A stretch of 64,000 nt of DNA from VAZQ01 sp963702695 (lineage in GTDB: Bacteria > Pseudomonadota > Alphaproteobacteria > Rhizobiales > Xanthobacteraceae). The notes below the pieces were generated by a model. It was not told the DNA's origin. It did not search any database and was given only the letters and a program-made list of their open reading frames with translations. Shown here piece after piece: positions 41,260 through 50,448 of this stretch. The first letter of the stretch is position 1. Each line of letters opens with the position of its first letter. Made by a program: the position numbers and the translations under genes. The stretch lies in assembly GCA_963702695.1 (NCBI GenBank), contig CAVPDS010000029.1, positions 124,001 to 188,000 of the forward strand, written 5' to 3'.

Positions 41260-42071
41260 ATGCGTCCGCAGTCGTCACCGTTCCCATAGTCCGCAGCTCG
41301 GCCGCCGCGGAGACCATGGTGGAGAAGATAACGATCCGGGGGCTGAGCTTTTATTACGGCGCAACGCCGGCACTCAAAGACATCAATCTTTCGCTCTACT
41401 CCGGCAAAATCACCGCCTTCATCGGCCCCTCGGGATGTGGCAAGTCGACCCTGCTGCGTGTCCTCAACCGGATGTACGACCTGTACCCGGACCAGCGGGC
41501 CGGAGGCGAGGTCCTTCTCGATGGTGAGAATATCCTGTCGCCGCGCCAGGATCTCAATCTCCTGCGGGCACGGGTCGGCATGGTGTTCCAGAAGCCGACG
41601 CCGTTCCCGATGTCGATCTATGAAAATATCGCCTTCGGCATCCGCCTCTATGAAAAGCTTTCGAAAGCGGAAATGGACGACCGGGTCGAGGACTCGCTGC
41701 GGCGCGCCGCGCTCTGGGACGAGGTCAAGGGCAAGCTTGCGTCGAACGGCATGAGCCTGTCCGGCGGACAGCAGCAACGGCTTTGCATCGCGCGCACGAT
41801 CGCGGTGAAGCCGGAGGTCATCCTGTTCGACGAGCCATGCTCGGCGCTCGATCCGATTTCGACCGCCAAGATCGAGGAACTCCTTGACGAGCTCAAAGCC
41901 GAATACACGCTCGTCATCGTCACCCATAACATGCAGCAGGCGGCGCGCGTCTCCGACTTCACCGCCTTCATGTATCTCGGCGAACTGATCGAGTTCGACA
42001 CCACAAGCCTAATGTTCACGGCGCCGCGTGATCGCCGCACCCAGGATTACGTCACCGGCCGCTTCGGCTGA
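41256..42071 (+). CDS. pstB: Phosphate ABC transporter ATPase PstB
   Basis: The 271-residue ATPase has Walker A IGPSGCGKSTLLRVLNRM, signature LSGGQQQRLCIARTIA, Walker B VILFDEPCSALDP and FMYLGELIEF near the C-terminus, all diagnostic of PstB. The start overlaps the pstA stop. A 20-residue N-terminal extension precedes the core, as in many Alphaproteobacteria. Confidence 0.97.
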   Translation: MNASAVVTVPIVRSSAAAETMVEKITIRGLSFYYGATPALKDINLSLYSGKITAFIGPSGCGKSTLLRVLNRMYDLYPDQRAGGEVLLDGENILSPRQDLNLLRARVGMVFQKPTPFPMSIYENIAFGIRLYEKLSKAEMDDRVEDSLRRAALWDEVKGKLASNGMSLSGGQQQRLCIARTIAVKPEVILFDEPCSALDPISTAKIEELLDELKAEYTLVIVTHNMQQAARVSDFTAFMYLGELIEFDTTSLMFTAPRDRRTQDYVTGRFG

Positions 42072-42090
42072 GCCGACAGGGATCGCTGCC

Positions 42091-42817
42091 ATGTTGCAAG
42101 AGCACACCGCCAAGGCCTTCGACGCCGACCTGCATGATCTCGCCCGCCTGGTTGCCGAAATGGGCGGCCTCGCCGAAAAGCAAATTGCGGAATCAATCGA
42201 CGCGCTCGCGAACCGCGACGCCGAGCGGGCGAGGCGCGTGGTTGCGCTTGATCCCACGGTTGACGCGCTGCAGCGCGAAATCGAGGAGAAGGCCGTGCTC
42301 ACGATCGCGCGGCGGCAGCCGATGGCGGTCGATCTGCGAGAGATCGTGAGCGCGCTTCGGGTCGCCAACGACCTGGAGCGGATCGGCGATCTTGCCAAGA
42401 ACATCGGCAAGCGAGTGGCGGCGATCTCAGGCGATTTTCACCCGCAGAAGCTCATCCGCGGGGTTGAGCATATGACCGCGCTGGTGCTCGGCCAGCTCAA
42501 GCAGGTGCTCGACGCCTATGCCGGACGCGATCTGGTGAAGGCGCTCGCGGTCTGGAAGGGCGACGAAGAGGTCGAACTCGCTCTGCACGTCGCTGTTCCG
42601 CGAACTCCTCACCTATATGATGGAGGATCCGCGCCACATCAGTTTCTGCATCCATCTCCTGTTCTGCGCCAAGAACATCGAGCGGATGGGCGATCACGCC
42701 ACCAACATCGCGGAGACGGTCTACTACATGATCGAAGGTCGCCCGCTCGCCGACCAGCGGCCGAAGGGAGACGACACCGCATTCGCCGCGCTCGGCGTGG
42801 ACAAGACGAAAAAATAG
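42091..42817 (+). pseudogene. phoU: PhoU phosphate signalling protein with a one-base frameshift
   Basis: The ATG at 42091 opens a PhoU frame (TAKAFDADLHDLARLVAEMG, then RVANDLERIGDLAKNIGKR) that is correct to WKGDEEV near residue 162. At 42575-42576 an extra A shifts the frame; one frame over, PhoU resumes as SLFRELLTYMMEDPR and HLLFCAKNIERMGDHATNIA to the TAG at 42817. Deleting one A gives a normal 241-residue PhoU. PhoU links PstSCAB to PhoR and restrains the Pho regulon. A real loss would cause constitutive Pho activity; a base-calling error is at least as likely because no other decay is visible. Confidence 0.88.
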
Positions 42818-42827
42818 GTTTTGGCCG

Positions 42828-43529
42828 ATGAACCCGCGCATCCTGATTGCGGAGGACGAGGAGGCGCTCACCCTGCTGCTGCGCTACAACCTCGAAGCCG
42901 CCGGCTACACCGTCGAGACGGTGGCGCGCGGTGACGAGGCCGACACGTGCCTCAAGGAAGCCGTTCCCGACCTCGTCATTCTTGATTGGATGCTGCCGGG
43001 CCTTTCCGGCATCGAGCTGTGTCGGCTGCTGCGGGCGCGCCCTGAAACCAAGGCCTTGCCGATCATCATGCTGACCGCCCGGGGCGAGGAAAGCGAGCGT
43101 ATCCGCGGGCTGATGACCGGCGCTGACGATTATATCGTCAAGCCGTTTTCGGTTCCGGAGCTCATCGCCCGCGTGAGCGCGCTGCTGCGCCGCTCGTCGC
43201 CGGAGCGGGTCGCCAATGTCCTCACCTTCGGCGAGATCGAAATCGATCGCGAGCGCAAGCGGGTGTCGCGCGCTGGCCAGTCGATCGAACTCGGTCCGAC
43301 CGAATATCGCCTGCTCGAGTTCCTGATGGAACGGCCGGGCCGCGTGTTCTCGCGCGAACAGCTCCTCGACGGCGTCTGGGGCAGCGACATCTACATCGAT
43401 GAGCGCACCATCGACGTCCATGTCGGTCGCCTGCGCAAGGCGCTCAATCACGGTTATGCGAGCGATCCGATCCGGACCGTCCGCGGCAGCGGCTACGCGC
43501 TCGACGACAGGTTCGGGAAGGCGGGGTGA
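42828..43529 (+). CDS. phoB: Phosphate regulon response regulator PhoB
   Basis: The 233-residue protein has a receiver domain (Asp53 in VILDWMLPGLSG, LTARGEE, and the lysine of DDYIVKPF) and an OmpR-type winged-helix domain (ELGPTEYRLLEFLMERPGRV, then RTIDVHVGRLRKAL and TVRGSGYALD). It is activated by PhoR and binds the Pho box such as that at 38017. It lies 10 bp after phoU in the pst operon. Confidence 0.96.
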   Translation: MNPRILIAEDEEALTLLLRYNLEAAGYTVETVARGDEADTCLKEAVPDLVILDWMLPGLSGIELCRLLRARPETKALPIIMLTARGEESERIRGLMTGADDYIVKPFSVPELIARVSALLRRSSPERVANVLTFGEIEIDRERKRVSRAGQSIELGPTEYRLLEFLMERPGRVFSREQLLDGVWGSDIYIDERTIDVHVGRLRKALNHGYASDPIRTVRGSGYALDDRFGKAG

Positions 43530-43571
43530 GCGGCGGCCGCCGGGCGCTCCGCCGGCAGGACGGCTTCTCGC

Positions 43572-44069
43572 TCAGCCTTTGATGAGGCGACGGTCGCGGC
43601 GGCGCTCGCTCGCGGGCTGATAGGCGACGCGCGAGTGAAAGCCGCAATAGGGCAGGCCGGTGGCGGTCTGTCCTCCGCAGAAGAAGAAGTCCGTGGTGCC
43701 GGGGTCGCCGATCGGCCAGCGGCAGGTCTCTTCGGTAAGCTCCAGGATCGTGCGCCGCTGCCCGATCGGAATGACGTTGTCGACCAGGTCCGGCTCGGGA
43801 TCGAGGTCGTATTCGAAGGCGTGAGCGAGCGCGGTATTCCCGCGCATGGATGGCCGCGAGACCCGGAGCATGGGATGGGCGCGCGGCTTGCGCGGCCGCG
43901 GCGACGCGGAGGAGGGCGATTTCGCGCGTCCGGAAAGGCCGAGACGATGCACCTTTCCGATCACCGCGTTGCGGGTGATACTGCCGAGTTCGGCTGCGAT
44001 CTGGCTGGCGGAAAGTCCATCCGCCCAAAGCTTTTTCAACAGCTCGACGCGTTCGTCGGTCCAGGTCAT
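43572..44069 (-). CDS. gcrA: GcrA cell cycle regulator
   Basis: The 165-residue protein starts MTWTDERVELLKKLWADGLS, the helix-turn-helix DNA-binding domain of GcrA, and contains the KVHRLGLSGRAK segment. The C-terminal sigma-binding part has TCRWPIGDP and YCGFHSRVAYQP. GcrA works with RNA polymerase sigma-70 at promoters carrying CcrM-methylated GANTC sites to time cell-cycle genes. It is convergent with phoB. The methyltransferase gene ccrM is not in this window. Confidence 0.95.
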   Translation of the reverse strand: MTWTDERVELLKKLWADGLSASQIAAELGSITRNAVIGKVHRLGLSGRAKSPSSASPRPRKPRAHPMLRVSRPSMRGNTALAHAFEYDLDPEPDLVDNVIPIGQRRTILELTEETCRWPIGDPGTTDFFFCGGQTATGLPYCGFHSRVAYQPASERRRDRRLIKG

Positions 44070-44320
44070 GTCGTTGTCCTAAAGCCGTGATGGATCGGAA
44101 GAATCCACCGCCCCCTTCGGGCAGCCTCCGCTGGCCAGCCCGATTTTCACGCCCGTTACGATTTACTCAGGAACTGTCCGCCCACACCAAACGGCGCATT
44201 CGCCGATCGAACTCGGAACCAGCCGGCTACAAATACCGTCATCGGCGCTCCCACAGCGCATCATCCGGGAGAGATCGCAGCCCGACGATCAACACGAACT
44301 ACTGCTACTCGAAGCGGCTC

Positions 44321-44365
44321 CTCAAACTCTCGCTACTCAAACTCGTGCTACTCAAACTCTCGCTA
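44321..44365. repeat. Three tandem copies of a 15-bp repeat
   Basis: CTCAAACTCTCGCTA, CTCAAACTCGTGCTA and CTCAAACTCTCGCTA follow one another, trailed by a degenerate CCCAAACCCGCC. A 15-bp unit is in frame for coding (LKLSL in one frame), but no gene is evident. Confidence 0.92.
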
Positions 44366-44569
44366 CCCAAACCCGCCACTTGACCCCCAAACTCAATCCG
44401 CCGCACCAGATGTCGTAATTGATGATGGAAAAGCTACATTATGGCGCGAGTCAGGCGCAAGCGTCGCGTTCGCTCGCGTCCACACCTTACTATCGTTCGC
44501 GCAGTGCGCGGCGGCGTTTCTGCACAGCGATGTTGCCGGATCGACACTCAAGTAAGCCTCTCGACGTTA

Positions 44570-44597
44570 TTGACACCCGAGCCCGCTGCAATAAAAT
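44570..44597 (+). promoter_or_regulatory. Sigma-70-type promoter for argD-argF
   Basis: TTGACA and TAAAAT are separated by 16 bp, a near-consensus housekeeping promoter ending 48 bp before the argD ATG. It is the best -35/-10 pair I see in the window. Confidence 0.72.
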
Positions 44598-44645
44598 ACC
44601 GTTTATGGTGCCGCCCGGAGAGGCGGCACATTTCATTTCGGATCA

Positions 44646-45881
44646 ATGGCGTTGAACCTCATGAGCGGGGACCAGACCACCCATTTGCTGCCGACCTACG
44701 CGCGGGTCGATCTCGCCTTCGAGCGAGGCGAGGGCGCTTGGCTCATTGCGACCAACGGGGAGCGCTATCTCGATTTCACCTCCGGCGTCGCCGTGAACGC
44801 GCTCGGCCACGCACATCCGCATCTGGTCGCCGCGATCTCGGAACAGGCGGGAAAACTCTGGCACGTCTCCAACGTCTATCGCATCCCGGAGGCCGAGCGG
44901 CTCGCCGCGCGGCTGTGCGAGGCGAGCTTTGCGGACGCCGTCTTCTTCGCCAATTCCGGCGCCGAGGCGATGGAGTGCGCGATCAAGATGGCGCGCAAAT
45001 TCCAGTCGGCGAGCGGCAAGCCGGAACGCTATCGCATCATCACCTTTGAGGGCGCTTTCCACGGGCGCACGCTGGCGACGCTCGCTGCCGGCGGACAGAA
45101 AAAATATCTCGATGGTTTCGGGCCCGTTGTCGAGGGCTTCGATCAGATGCCGTTCGGCGACCTCGAAGCGACCAGACGGGCGATCGGACCGGAAACGGCG
45201 GCGATCCTGATCGAGCCGATCATGGGCGAGGGCGGCGTGCGCGTCGTGTCGCCGGAGTTCCTGCGGGCGCTGCGCGACCTGTGCGACAAGCACGGCCTGC
45301 TGCTGATCTTCGACGAAGTGCAGACCGGCATCGGCCGCACCGGCTTCCTGTTCGCGCATCAACAATACGGCGTCACGCCCGATATCATGGCGCTGGCGAA
45401 GGCGCTCGGCGGTGGGTTTCCGGTCGGCGCCTGCCTCGCCACCGCCGAGGCGGCCAAGGGCATGACCGTCGGAACCCATGGCTCGACGTTCGGCGGCAAT
45501 CCGCTCGCCATGGCTGCCGGCCACGCCGTCCTCGACATCGTACTGGCCGAGGGATTTCTCGAACGCGTGCGGCGCGCCGGCCTCGTGCTCAAGCAGAAGC
45601 TCGCCGCGATCAAGGATCGCTTTCCCTCGGTGATCACCGAGATCCGAGGCGAGGGCCTGCTCGTGGGCTTGCGCGCGGTGGTGCCGAGCAGCGAGCTCGT
45701 CGATGCACTGCGGGCCGAGAAGATGATCACGGTCGGCGCCGGTGACAACGTGGTGCGACTGCTTCCGCCTTTGATCGTGAGCGATGTGGAACTTGCCGAG
45801 GCGGTGGCTCGCATCGATCGCGCCTGCACGCGCATCGCGCAGGCTCATGAGCGGTCGCGCCAGCAGGGGGCGGCCGGATGA
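44646..45881 (+). CDS. argD: Acetylornithine aminotransferase
   Basis: This 411-residue class III aminotransferase has the PLP-site motifs FANSGAEAMECAIKMAR, AFHGRTLATLAA and LIFDEVQTGIGRTG, and the PLP lysine in IMALAKALGGGFPVGA. THGSTFGGNPLA follows. It converts N-acetylglutamate semialdehyde to acetylornithine in arginine synthesis. The ATG at 44646 has a poor Shine-Dalgarno; ATG 44661 (MSGDQTTHLLP) is an alternative start that fits the family N-terminus well. argF overlaps its stop (ATGA). Confidence 0.94.
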   Translation: MALNLMSGDQTTHLLPTYARVDLAFERGEGAWLIATNGERYLDFTSGVAVNALGHAHPHLVAAISEQAGKLWHVSNVYRIPEAERLAARLCEASFADAVFFANSGAEAMECAIKMARKFQSASGKPERYRIITFEGAFHGRTLATLAAGGQKKYLDGFGPVVEGFDQMPFGDLEATRRAIGPETAAILIEPIMGEGGVRVVSPEFLRALRDLCDKHGLLLIFDEVQTGIGRTGFLFAHQQYGVTPDIMALAKALGGGFPVGACLATAEAAKGMTVGTHGSTFGGNPLAMAAGHAVLDIVLAEGFLERVRRAGLVLKQKLAAIKDRFPSVITEIRGEGLLVGLRAVVPSSELVDALRAEKMITVGAGDNVVRLLPPLIVSDVELAEAVARIDRACTRIAQAHERSRQQGAAG

Positions 45882-46807
45882 GCACGAACGGCATCCGCCA
45901 TTTCCTCGACCTCGTCGATATCCCCAAGGCCGAGCTGCGCGAAATGATCGACGCGAGCCGCGCAATGAAGGCGAAGCGCAAGCGACCGAGCGCGGCCGGG
46001 CAGCCGCTCGCGGGCAAGACGCTGGCTATGATCTTCGAGAAGGAGTCGACGCGCACGCGTGTCTCCTTCGAAGTCGCGATGCGGCAGCTCGGCGGCTACG
46101 TCATCAAGCTTACGGGCAAGGAGATGCAGCTCGGGCGCGGCGAAACCATCGCCGATACCGCGCGGGTGCTCTCGCGTTACATCGATGCGATCGTGATCCG
46201 GATTCTCGATCACGAAATGCTCGCCGAACTGGCGCGTTATGCCACCGTGCCTGTGATCAACGGCCTGACACGGCGCTCGCATCCCTGTCAGGTACTTGCC
46301 GACGTCATGACCTTCGAGGAGCATCGCGGCCCGATCCGCGGCAAGACCGTTGCGTGGTCGGGTGATTCAAACAATGTGCTCACCTCCTGGGCGCATGCCG
46401 CCGAGCGCTTCGATTTCCGGCTCAACATCGCGTCCCCGCCCGAGCTCAAGCCGAAGAAATGGCTGCTCGACTGGATCAAGAAATCCGCGGCGGACATCGT
46501 GGTCCGGACCGACCCGGAAGAGGCGGTCAAGGGTGCTGACTGCGTCGTCACCGATACCTGGGTCTCCATGGGAGACAAGGACGGCCAGCGTCGTCACAAC
46601 CTGCTCAAGCGCTATCAGGTCAATGCCCGTCTGATGGCGCGGGCGAAGCCGGATGCGCTGTTCATGCACTGCCTGCCGGCTCATCGCGGCGAGGAAGTCA
46701 CCGACGACGTGATCGACGGGCCGAATTCGGTCGTGTTCGACGAGGCTGAGAACCGCCTGCATGCCCAGAAGGGCATCCTGGCCTGGTGCCTGCACGTCAT
46801 CGCCTGA
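45878..46807 (+). CDS. argF: Ornithine carbamoyltransferase
   Basis: The 309-residue enzyme contains the carbamoyl-phosphate motif EKESTRTRVSFEVAM near residues 54-68, the substrate loop HPCQVLADVMTFEE and the ornithine motif FMHCLPAHRGEEVTDDV. It makes citrulline from ornithine and carbamoyl phosphate. It is translationally coupled to argD. The argD-argF-hslO order is a conserved alphaproteobacterial block. Confidence 0.97.
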   Translation: MSTNGIRHFLDLVDIPKAELREMIDASRAMKAKRKRPSAAGQPLAGKTLAMIFEKESTRTRVSFEVAMRQLGGYVIKLTGKEMQLGRGETIADTARVLSRYIDAIVIRILDHEMLAELARYATVPVINGLTRRSHPCQVLADVMTFEEHRGPIRGKTVAWSGDSNNVLTSWAHAAERFDFRLNIASPPELKPKKWLLDWIKKSAADIVVRTDPEEAVKGADCVVTDTWVSMGDKDGQRRHNLLKRYQVNARLMARAKPDALFMHCLPAHRGEEVTDDVIDGPNSVVFDEAENRLHAQKGILAWCLHVIA

Positions 46808-46869
46808 CGCATTCGAGCGACCTCTCCCAGGGGGTCGCATTTACGATTCCCAGCGTCCATATAGCGGGC

Positions 46870-47874
46870 ATGACGGACCCTTACACCGATATCCCGGTTC
46901 GTGCGCCGGCTGCGACGTCGCCTGACGACAGCATCCTGCCGTTCGAGGTGGCGGCGCTGGAATCGCGCGGGCGCGTCGTGCGGCTCGGCCCCGCGATCGA
47001 CACGATCCTGCAGCAGCACGCCTATCCCGCGCCCGTCGCCAAGCTTCTCGGCGAGGCGATCGTGTTGGCGGTGCTGCTCGGCTCCGTGCTCAAGTTCGAG
47101 GGGCGCTTCATTCTGCAGACGCAGACCGATGGCCCGGTGCAGATGGTGGTCGTCGACTTCCGCACGCCCGGCAACATCCGCGCCCTGGCCCGCTTCGACA
47201 AGGAGCGCGTCGCCGCTGCGATCGACGCCGGCAAGGCCGACACCGGCGCGCTGCTGGGCACGGGCCATCTTGCCATGACGATCGACCAGGGCCCCGACAC
47301 CGCCCGCTATCAGGGGCTGATCGCGCTCGAGGGCAAGGACCTGGAGCATGCTGCCCACGAATATTTCCTGCGCTCGGAGCAAATTCCCACCCGCGTTCGC
47401 CTTGCCGTCGGCGAGGAACTGAGCTCTGGCGCCAATGGCGCCCGTCATCTTTGGCGCGCCGGCGGCATCCTGTTGCAATTCGTGCCGAAGGCGCCGGAGC
47501 GCGCGCGTCAGCCCGACCTCGATCCAGGCGACGCTCCCGAGGGGATGTCGCCCCATTTCATTCCCGAGGACGATGCCTGGGTCGAGGGCCGCTCGCTGGT
47601 CGCGACCGTCGAGGACGTCGAACTGATCGACCCGAGCGTCTCGGCCGAGCGGTTGCTTTATCGCCTGTTCCACGAGCCCGGCGTGCGCGTATTTCGCGAC
47701 CGCCCGCTGGCGGCAGCGTGCTCATGCTCGCGCGAGAACGTGACTAATATGCTCAAGAGCTTCTCGCAGGACGACCGCGACCACATGGTCGAAAACGGCG
47801 TCATCACCGTGACCTGCGAATTCTGCAGCTCGACCTATGTCTTCAATCCTACCGAGGTAGCGGAGACGAATTGA
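46870..47874 (+). CDS. hslO: Redox-regulated chaperone Hsp33
   Basis: The 334-residue protein has the Hsp33 core (LLGEAIVLAVLLGSVLKFEG, FRTPGNIRALARFD) and a C-terminal zinc switch with CSCS (about residues 278-281) and CEFC (about 317-320) spaced as in the family. Oxidation of these cysteines releases zinc and activates the chaperone. The ATG at 46870 is used; an in-frame ATG at 46786 would add 28 unrelated residues. It follows argF by 62 bp. Confidence 0.94.
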   Translation: MTDPYTDIPVRAPAATSPDDSILPFEVAALESRGRVVRLGPAIDTILQQHAYPAPVAKLLGEAIVLAVLLGSVLKFEGRFILQTQTDGPVQMVVVDFRTPGNIRALARFDKERVAAAIDAGKADTGALLGTGHLAMTIDQGPDTARYQGLIALEGKDLEHAAHEYFLRSEQIPTRVRLAVGEELSSGANGARHLWRAGGILLQFVPKAPERARQPDLDPGDAPEGMSPHFIPEDDAWVEGRSLVATVEDVELIDPSVSAERLLYRLFHEPGVRVFRDRPLAAACSCSRENVTNMLKSFSQDDRDHMVENGVITVTCEFCSSTYVFNPTEVAETN

Positions 47875-47921
47875 TCTGGCTTCCGCAGGGGCCGGTCCGC
47901 CGTTGTTCACGGACGAGCCGC

Positions 47922-48338
47922 TCAATTGATCGTGCGCGCCTCCTGCGGAAGATCGAGCGAGAAGGCCGGGATCTCGATGTCGAAGGGCTCGCCGGCGACC
48001 GTCACCATGCCGTAGGTCCCGGCCATGAAGCCTGACGGGGTCGGCAGCGGAACCCCGCTCGTGTATTCGAAGCTTTCGCCCGGCTTGAGAACCGGCGTCT
48101 CGCCGACCACCCCCGCGCCGCGTACTTCCTGCAGGCGTCCGTGCGCATCCGTAATGCGCCAGTGGCGAGTCTTGAGCTGGACGGTCTCTCCCCCATGGTT
48201 GCTGAGCTTGATGGTATAGGCCCAAAAGAAGTAGCTGTTGTCTGGCGACGACCGGTCGGCCATGAACTGCGGGGTCACCTTCACCTCGATCTGACGGGTC
48301 AAGGCGGAATAGCTGGTCAGGGTGTCAGAACGAGGCAT
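47922..48338 (-). CDS. apaG: ApaG (CorD) protein
   Basis: The 138-residue protein has the ApaG beta-sandwich signatures YFFWAYTIKLSNHG, LKTRHWRITDAHGR, GEGVVGE-like GAGVVGETPVLKPG and SGFMAGTYGMV. Family length is about 125-130, so the start MPRSDTLTSYSAL may be 5-8 residues early. ApaG is linked to cobalt resistance and Ap4A metabolism; the biochemical role is unsettled. It is convergent with hslO. Confidence 0.93.
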   Translation of the reverse strand: MPRSDTLTSYSALTRQIEVKVTPQFMADRSSPDNSYFFWAYTIKLSNHGGETVQLKTRHWRITDAHGRLQEVRGAGVVGETPVLKPGESFEYTSGVPLPTPSGFMAGTYGMVTVAGEPFDIEIPAFSLDLPQEARTIN

Positions 48339-48494
48339 GCTGTCAGTCCCATTGCGGCGCCGGAAGTTCCACCCGAGTGAACAGGCTCCCGCGGCCGCTT
48401 GCAATCGTCGCGATGACGTGATTCTGAAGCCATCGCCGGACACGATAGAATAAATGGAGGCGCCGCGAGCGCCATACGAACGATTGGCCCGCGA

Positions 48495-49661
48495 ATGCAT
48501 TCTCCCGTCGTCACGACCGGCCGCGACCTCCGGCTCGATCTGTTCCGCGGGATAGCGCTCTGGCTGATCTTTTTCGATCACATTCCATCCAATGTCGTGA
48601 GCTGGATCACCATCCGTAATTACGGATTCAGCGACGCAACCGAAATTTTCATCTTCATCTCCGGCTATACCGCGGCCTTCGTCTATGGGCGGGCCATGCG
48701 GGAGCGCGGATTTGTGGTGGCGGGCGCTCGCATTCTGCGGCGCGCCTGGCAGATCTATGTCGCCCACATCTTTTTGTTCGCCATTTATATGGCCGAGATT
48801 TCCTACGTGGCGACGAGCTTCGAAAATCCGCTCTATGCCGAGGAAATGAACATCCTCGACTTCCTCAAGCAGCCCGATCAGACCATCGTCCAGGCCTTGC
48901 TGCTCAAGTTCAAGCCAGTCAACATGGACGTGCTGCCGCTCTACATCATCCTCTTGATGTTTTTTCCGCCAGCGCTTTGGCTGCTGCAGCGGCGTCCGAC
49001 GCTGGCGCTCGGCCTGTCCGCCGCGATTTATGTGCTGGCGTGGCATTTTGGTTGGAATCTGCCCGCTTATCCCGAGGGCGTCTGGTTCTTCAATCCTTTC
49101 GCCTGGCAATTGTTGTTCGTGTTCGGCGCCTGGTGTGCGCTTGGCGGCGCGACTCAGCTCGGTCCGATGCTGCGGTCGCGGATCACGATGGCGCTCGCGA
49201 TCGCCTATCTTTGCTTCGCATTCGCGATCGCCCTGAGCTGGTACCTGCCCGAAGACGCAAGCTTCGTCCCGCTCTGGCTCGAAGACCTGATCTATCCGAT
49301 CGACAAGACCAATCTCGACGTGCTGCGGTTTGCCCATTTCCTGGCCATTGCGGCGCTGACGGTCCGGTTCATACCTCCCACTTGGCCGGCACTCAATTCC
49401 TGGTTGCTTTACCCGGCGATCCTGTGCGGCCAGCATTCGCTTGAAATCTTCTGCCTCGGCGTCTTCCTGGCTTTTGCCGGCCATTTCGCCCTGGTGGATA
49501 TCTCGGGCGCGATCTGGATGCAGGTCCTGATCAGCGCATTAGGCATCGTCGCAATGGTCGCGACAGCAGCTCTGATAACGTGGTACAAGACCTTAGAAGG
49601 ACGAAGTCCCGGGCCGCGAGGCAAACTGCCGGACGCGGACCTCGCGGGAGGCGAGGCATGA
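48495..49661 (+). CDS. opgC: OpgC-type membrane acyltransferase
   Basis: The 388-residue protein has about ten membrane helices and begins RDLRLDLFRGIALWLIFFDH, the OpgC/acyltransferase-3-like opening with an Arg-Asp pair and a conserved His-x-Pro just inside the first helix. GFSDATEIFIFISGYTAAFV follows. OpgC proteins add succinyl or related groups to osmoregulated periplasmic or cyclic glucans. The stop codon overlaps the start of an SGNH-type protein gene, and a second SGNH gene follows, so the three are one operon probably acting on the same glycan. Confidence 0.9.
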   Translation: MHSPVVTTGRDLRLDLFRGIALWLIFFDHIPSNVVSWITIRNYGFSDATEIFIFISGYTAAFVYGRAMRERGFVVAGARILRRAWQIYVAHIFLFAIYMAEISYVATSFENPLYAEEMNILDFLKQPDQTIVQALLLKFKPVNMDVLPLYIILLMFFPPALWLLQRRPTLALGLSAAIYVLAWHFGWNLPAYPEGVWFFNPFAWQLLFVFGAWCALGGATQLGPMLRSRITMALAIAYLCFAFAIALSWYLPEDASFVPLWLEDLIYPIDKTNLDVLRFAHFLAIAALTVRFIPPTWPALNSWLLYPAILCGQHSLEIFCLGVFLAFAGHFALVDISGAIWMQVLISALGIVAMVATAALITWYKTLEGRSPGPRGKLPDADLAGGEA

Positions 49662-50419
49662 AGGCGCTCATCGCAGCGGCTTTGGCCGCACTAACTTTGG
49701 TCGGGAGGGCGCATGCGCTGGACGCGCCATCGTGCGCGGTCCCCGAGAATTTGTGGTCCAGTGATAATGCGCTGAAGCGGGTCGCGCGGATTGTTGCATC
49801 GCAGCATCAATTGTCCATCGCTGTGGTTGGCACCGGCTCGTCCGTCCTGATGGGCCCGGACGGTACAAATTTCGCCTATCCGGCCCGGATGGAAGCCGCG
49901 TTGCGCGAGCGTCTCAAGGATATCGCCATCAAGGTCACGGTCCACAGCAAGGGTGGGCAGACGGCCGAGGTGATGCGGAAAAATATGAAGGCCTTGCTAG
50001 TCGACGAAAAGCCCAACTTGGTGATATGGCAGGTGGGTACCGTCGATGCGATGCGCCGGGTTACACCCGACGACTTCAGAAATTCGCTCGACGAGGGAGT
50101 GGAAGCGATCCAAGCAGGCAGGGCCGACGTCATTCTGATGAATATGCAGTTCAGTCCGCGGACCGAGTCCATGATCGCCGTCGGACCCTACGCCGAGAAT
50201 ATGCGTGTCGTCGCCCAGCAGCGTGCGGTGCCGTTGTTTGACCGATTTGCCATCATGCACTACTGGTCGGATCATGGCGTGTTCGACTTCTCTGCGGCGG
50301 CGCGGGACAGTGCGCTCGCGCGTGAGGTCCACGATTGCATCGGCCGCGCGATGGCGTCGCTGATCATCGCGGGTGGGCACCTGCGGACTTCCGAAGGGAA
50401 GGGCAAAACAACAAACTGA
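49658..50419 (+). CDS. Degenerate SGNH/GDSL-type periplasmic protein
   Basis: The 253-residue protein starts MKALIAAALAALTLVGRAHA (signal peptide) and has an SGNH-like block I (VVGTGSSVLMG, Ser61/62) and block II Gly100 (GGQTAEVM). Block III is QVGTVDA, with valine where the catalytic Asn should be, and the block V Asp-x-x-His is missing (compare SDHGVFDF). It is therefore probably not an active esterase in the classical sense. It overlaps opgC by 4 bp and is followed by an intact homologue, which suggests a partner or scaffold role in the same glycan-modifying machinery. Confidence 0.78.
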   Translation: MKALIAAALAALTLVGRAHALDAPSCAVPENLWSSDNALKRVARIVASQHQLSIAVVGTGSSVLMGPDGTNFAYPARMEAALRERLKDIAIKVTVHSKGGQTAEVMRKNMKALLVDEKPNLVIWQVGTVDAMRRVTPDDFRNSLDEGVEAIQAGRADVILMNMQFSPRTESMIAVGPYAENMRVVAQQRAVPLFDRFAIMHYWSDHGVFDFSAAARDSALAREVHDCIGRAMASLIIAGGHLRTSEGKGKTTN

Positions 50420-50448
50420 GCACGGGCAGTTACGGACCTCGTCAAACA

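Larger units (their letters stand above)
44070..44645. other. Intergenic region, 576 bp, upstream of gcrA and argD
   Basis: This region holds the start-side regulation of divergent gcrA and argD. Recognisable items are the 15-bp tandem repeat at 44321-44365 and the sigma-70-like promoter at 44570-44597. Two GGAAC boxes near 44171 and 44217 have poor -10 partners. Several open frames cross the region but have no ribosome binding sites or protein-like composition. Confidence 0.7.

Noticed and set aside
44171..44242. Two GGAAC boxes upstream of argD
   Set aside because: The matching -10 positions read CGGC and CGTC instead of CGTT, and the downstream genes are not stress genes.
44087..44383. 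98-codon open frame upstream of argD
   Set aside because: It covers the 15-bp tandem repeat, has low-complexity composition and lies in the regulatory region of gcrA and argD.
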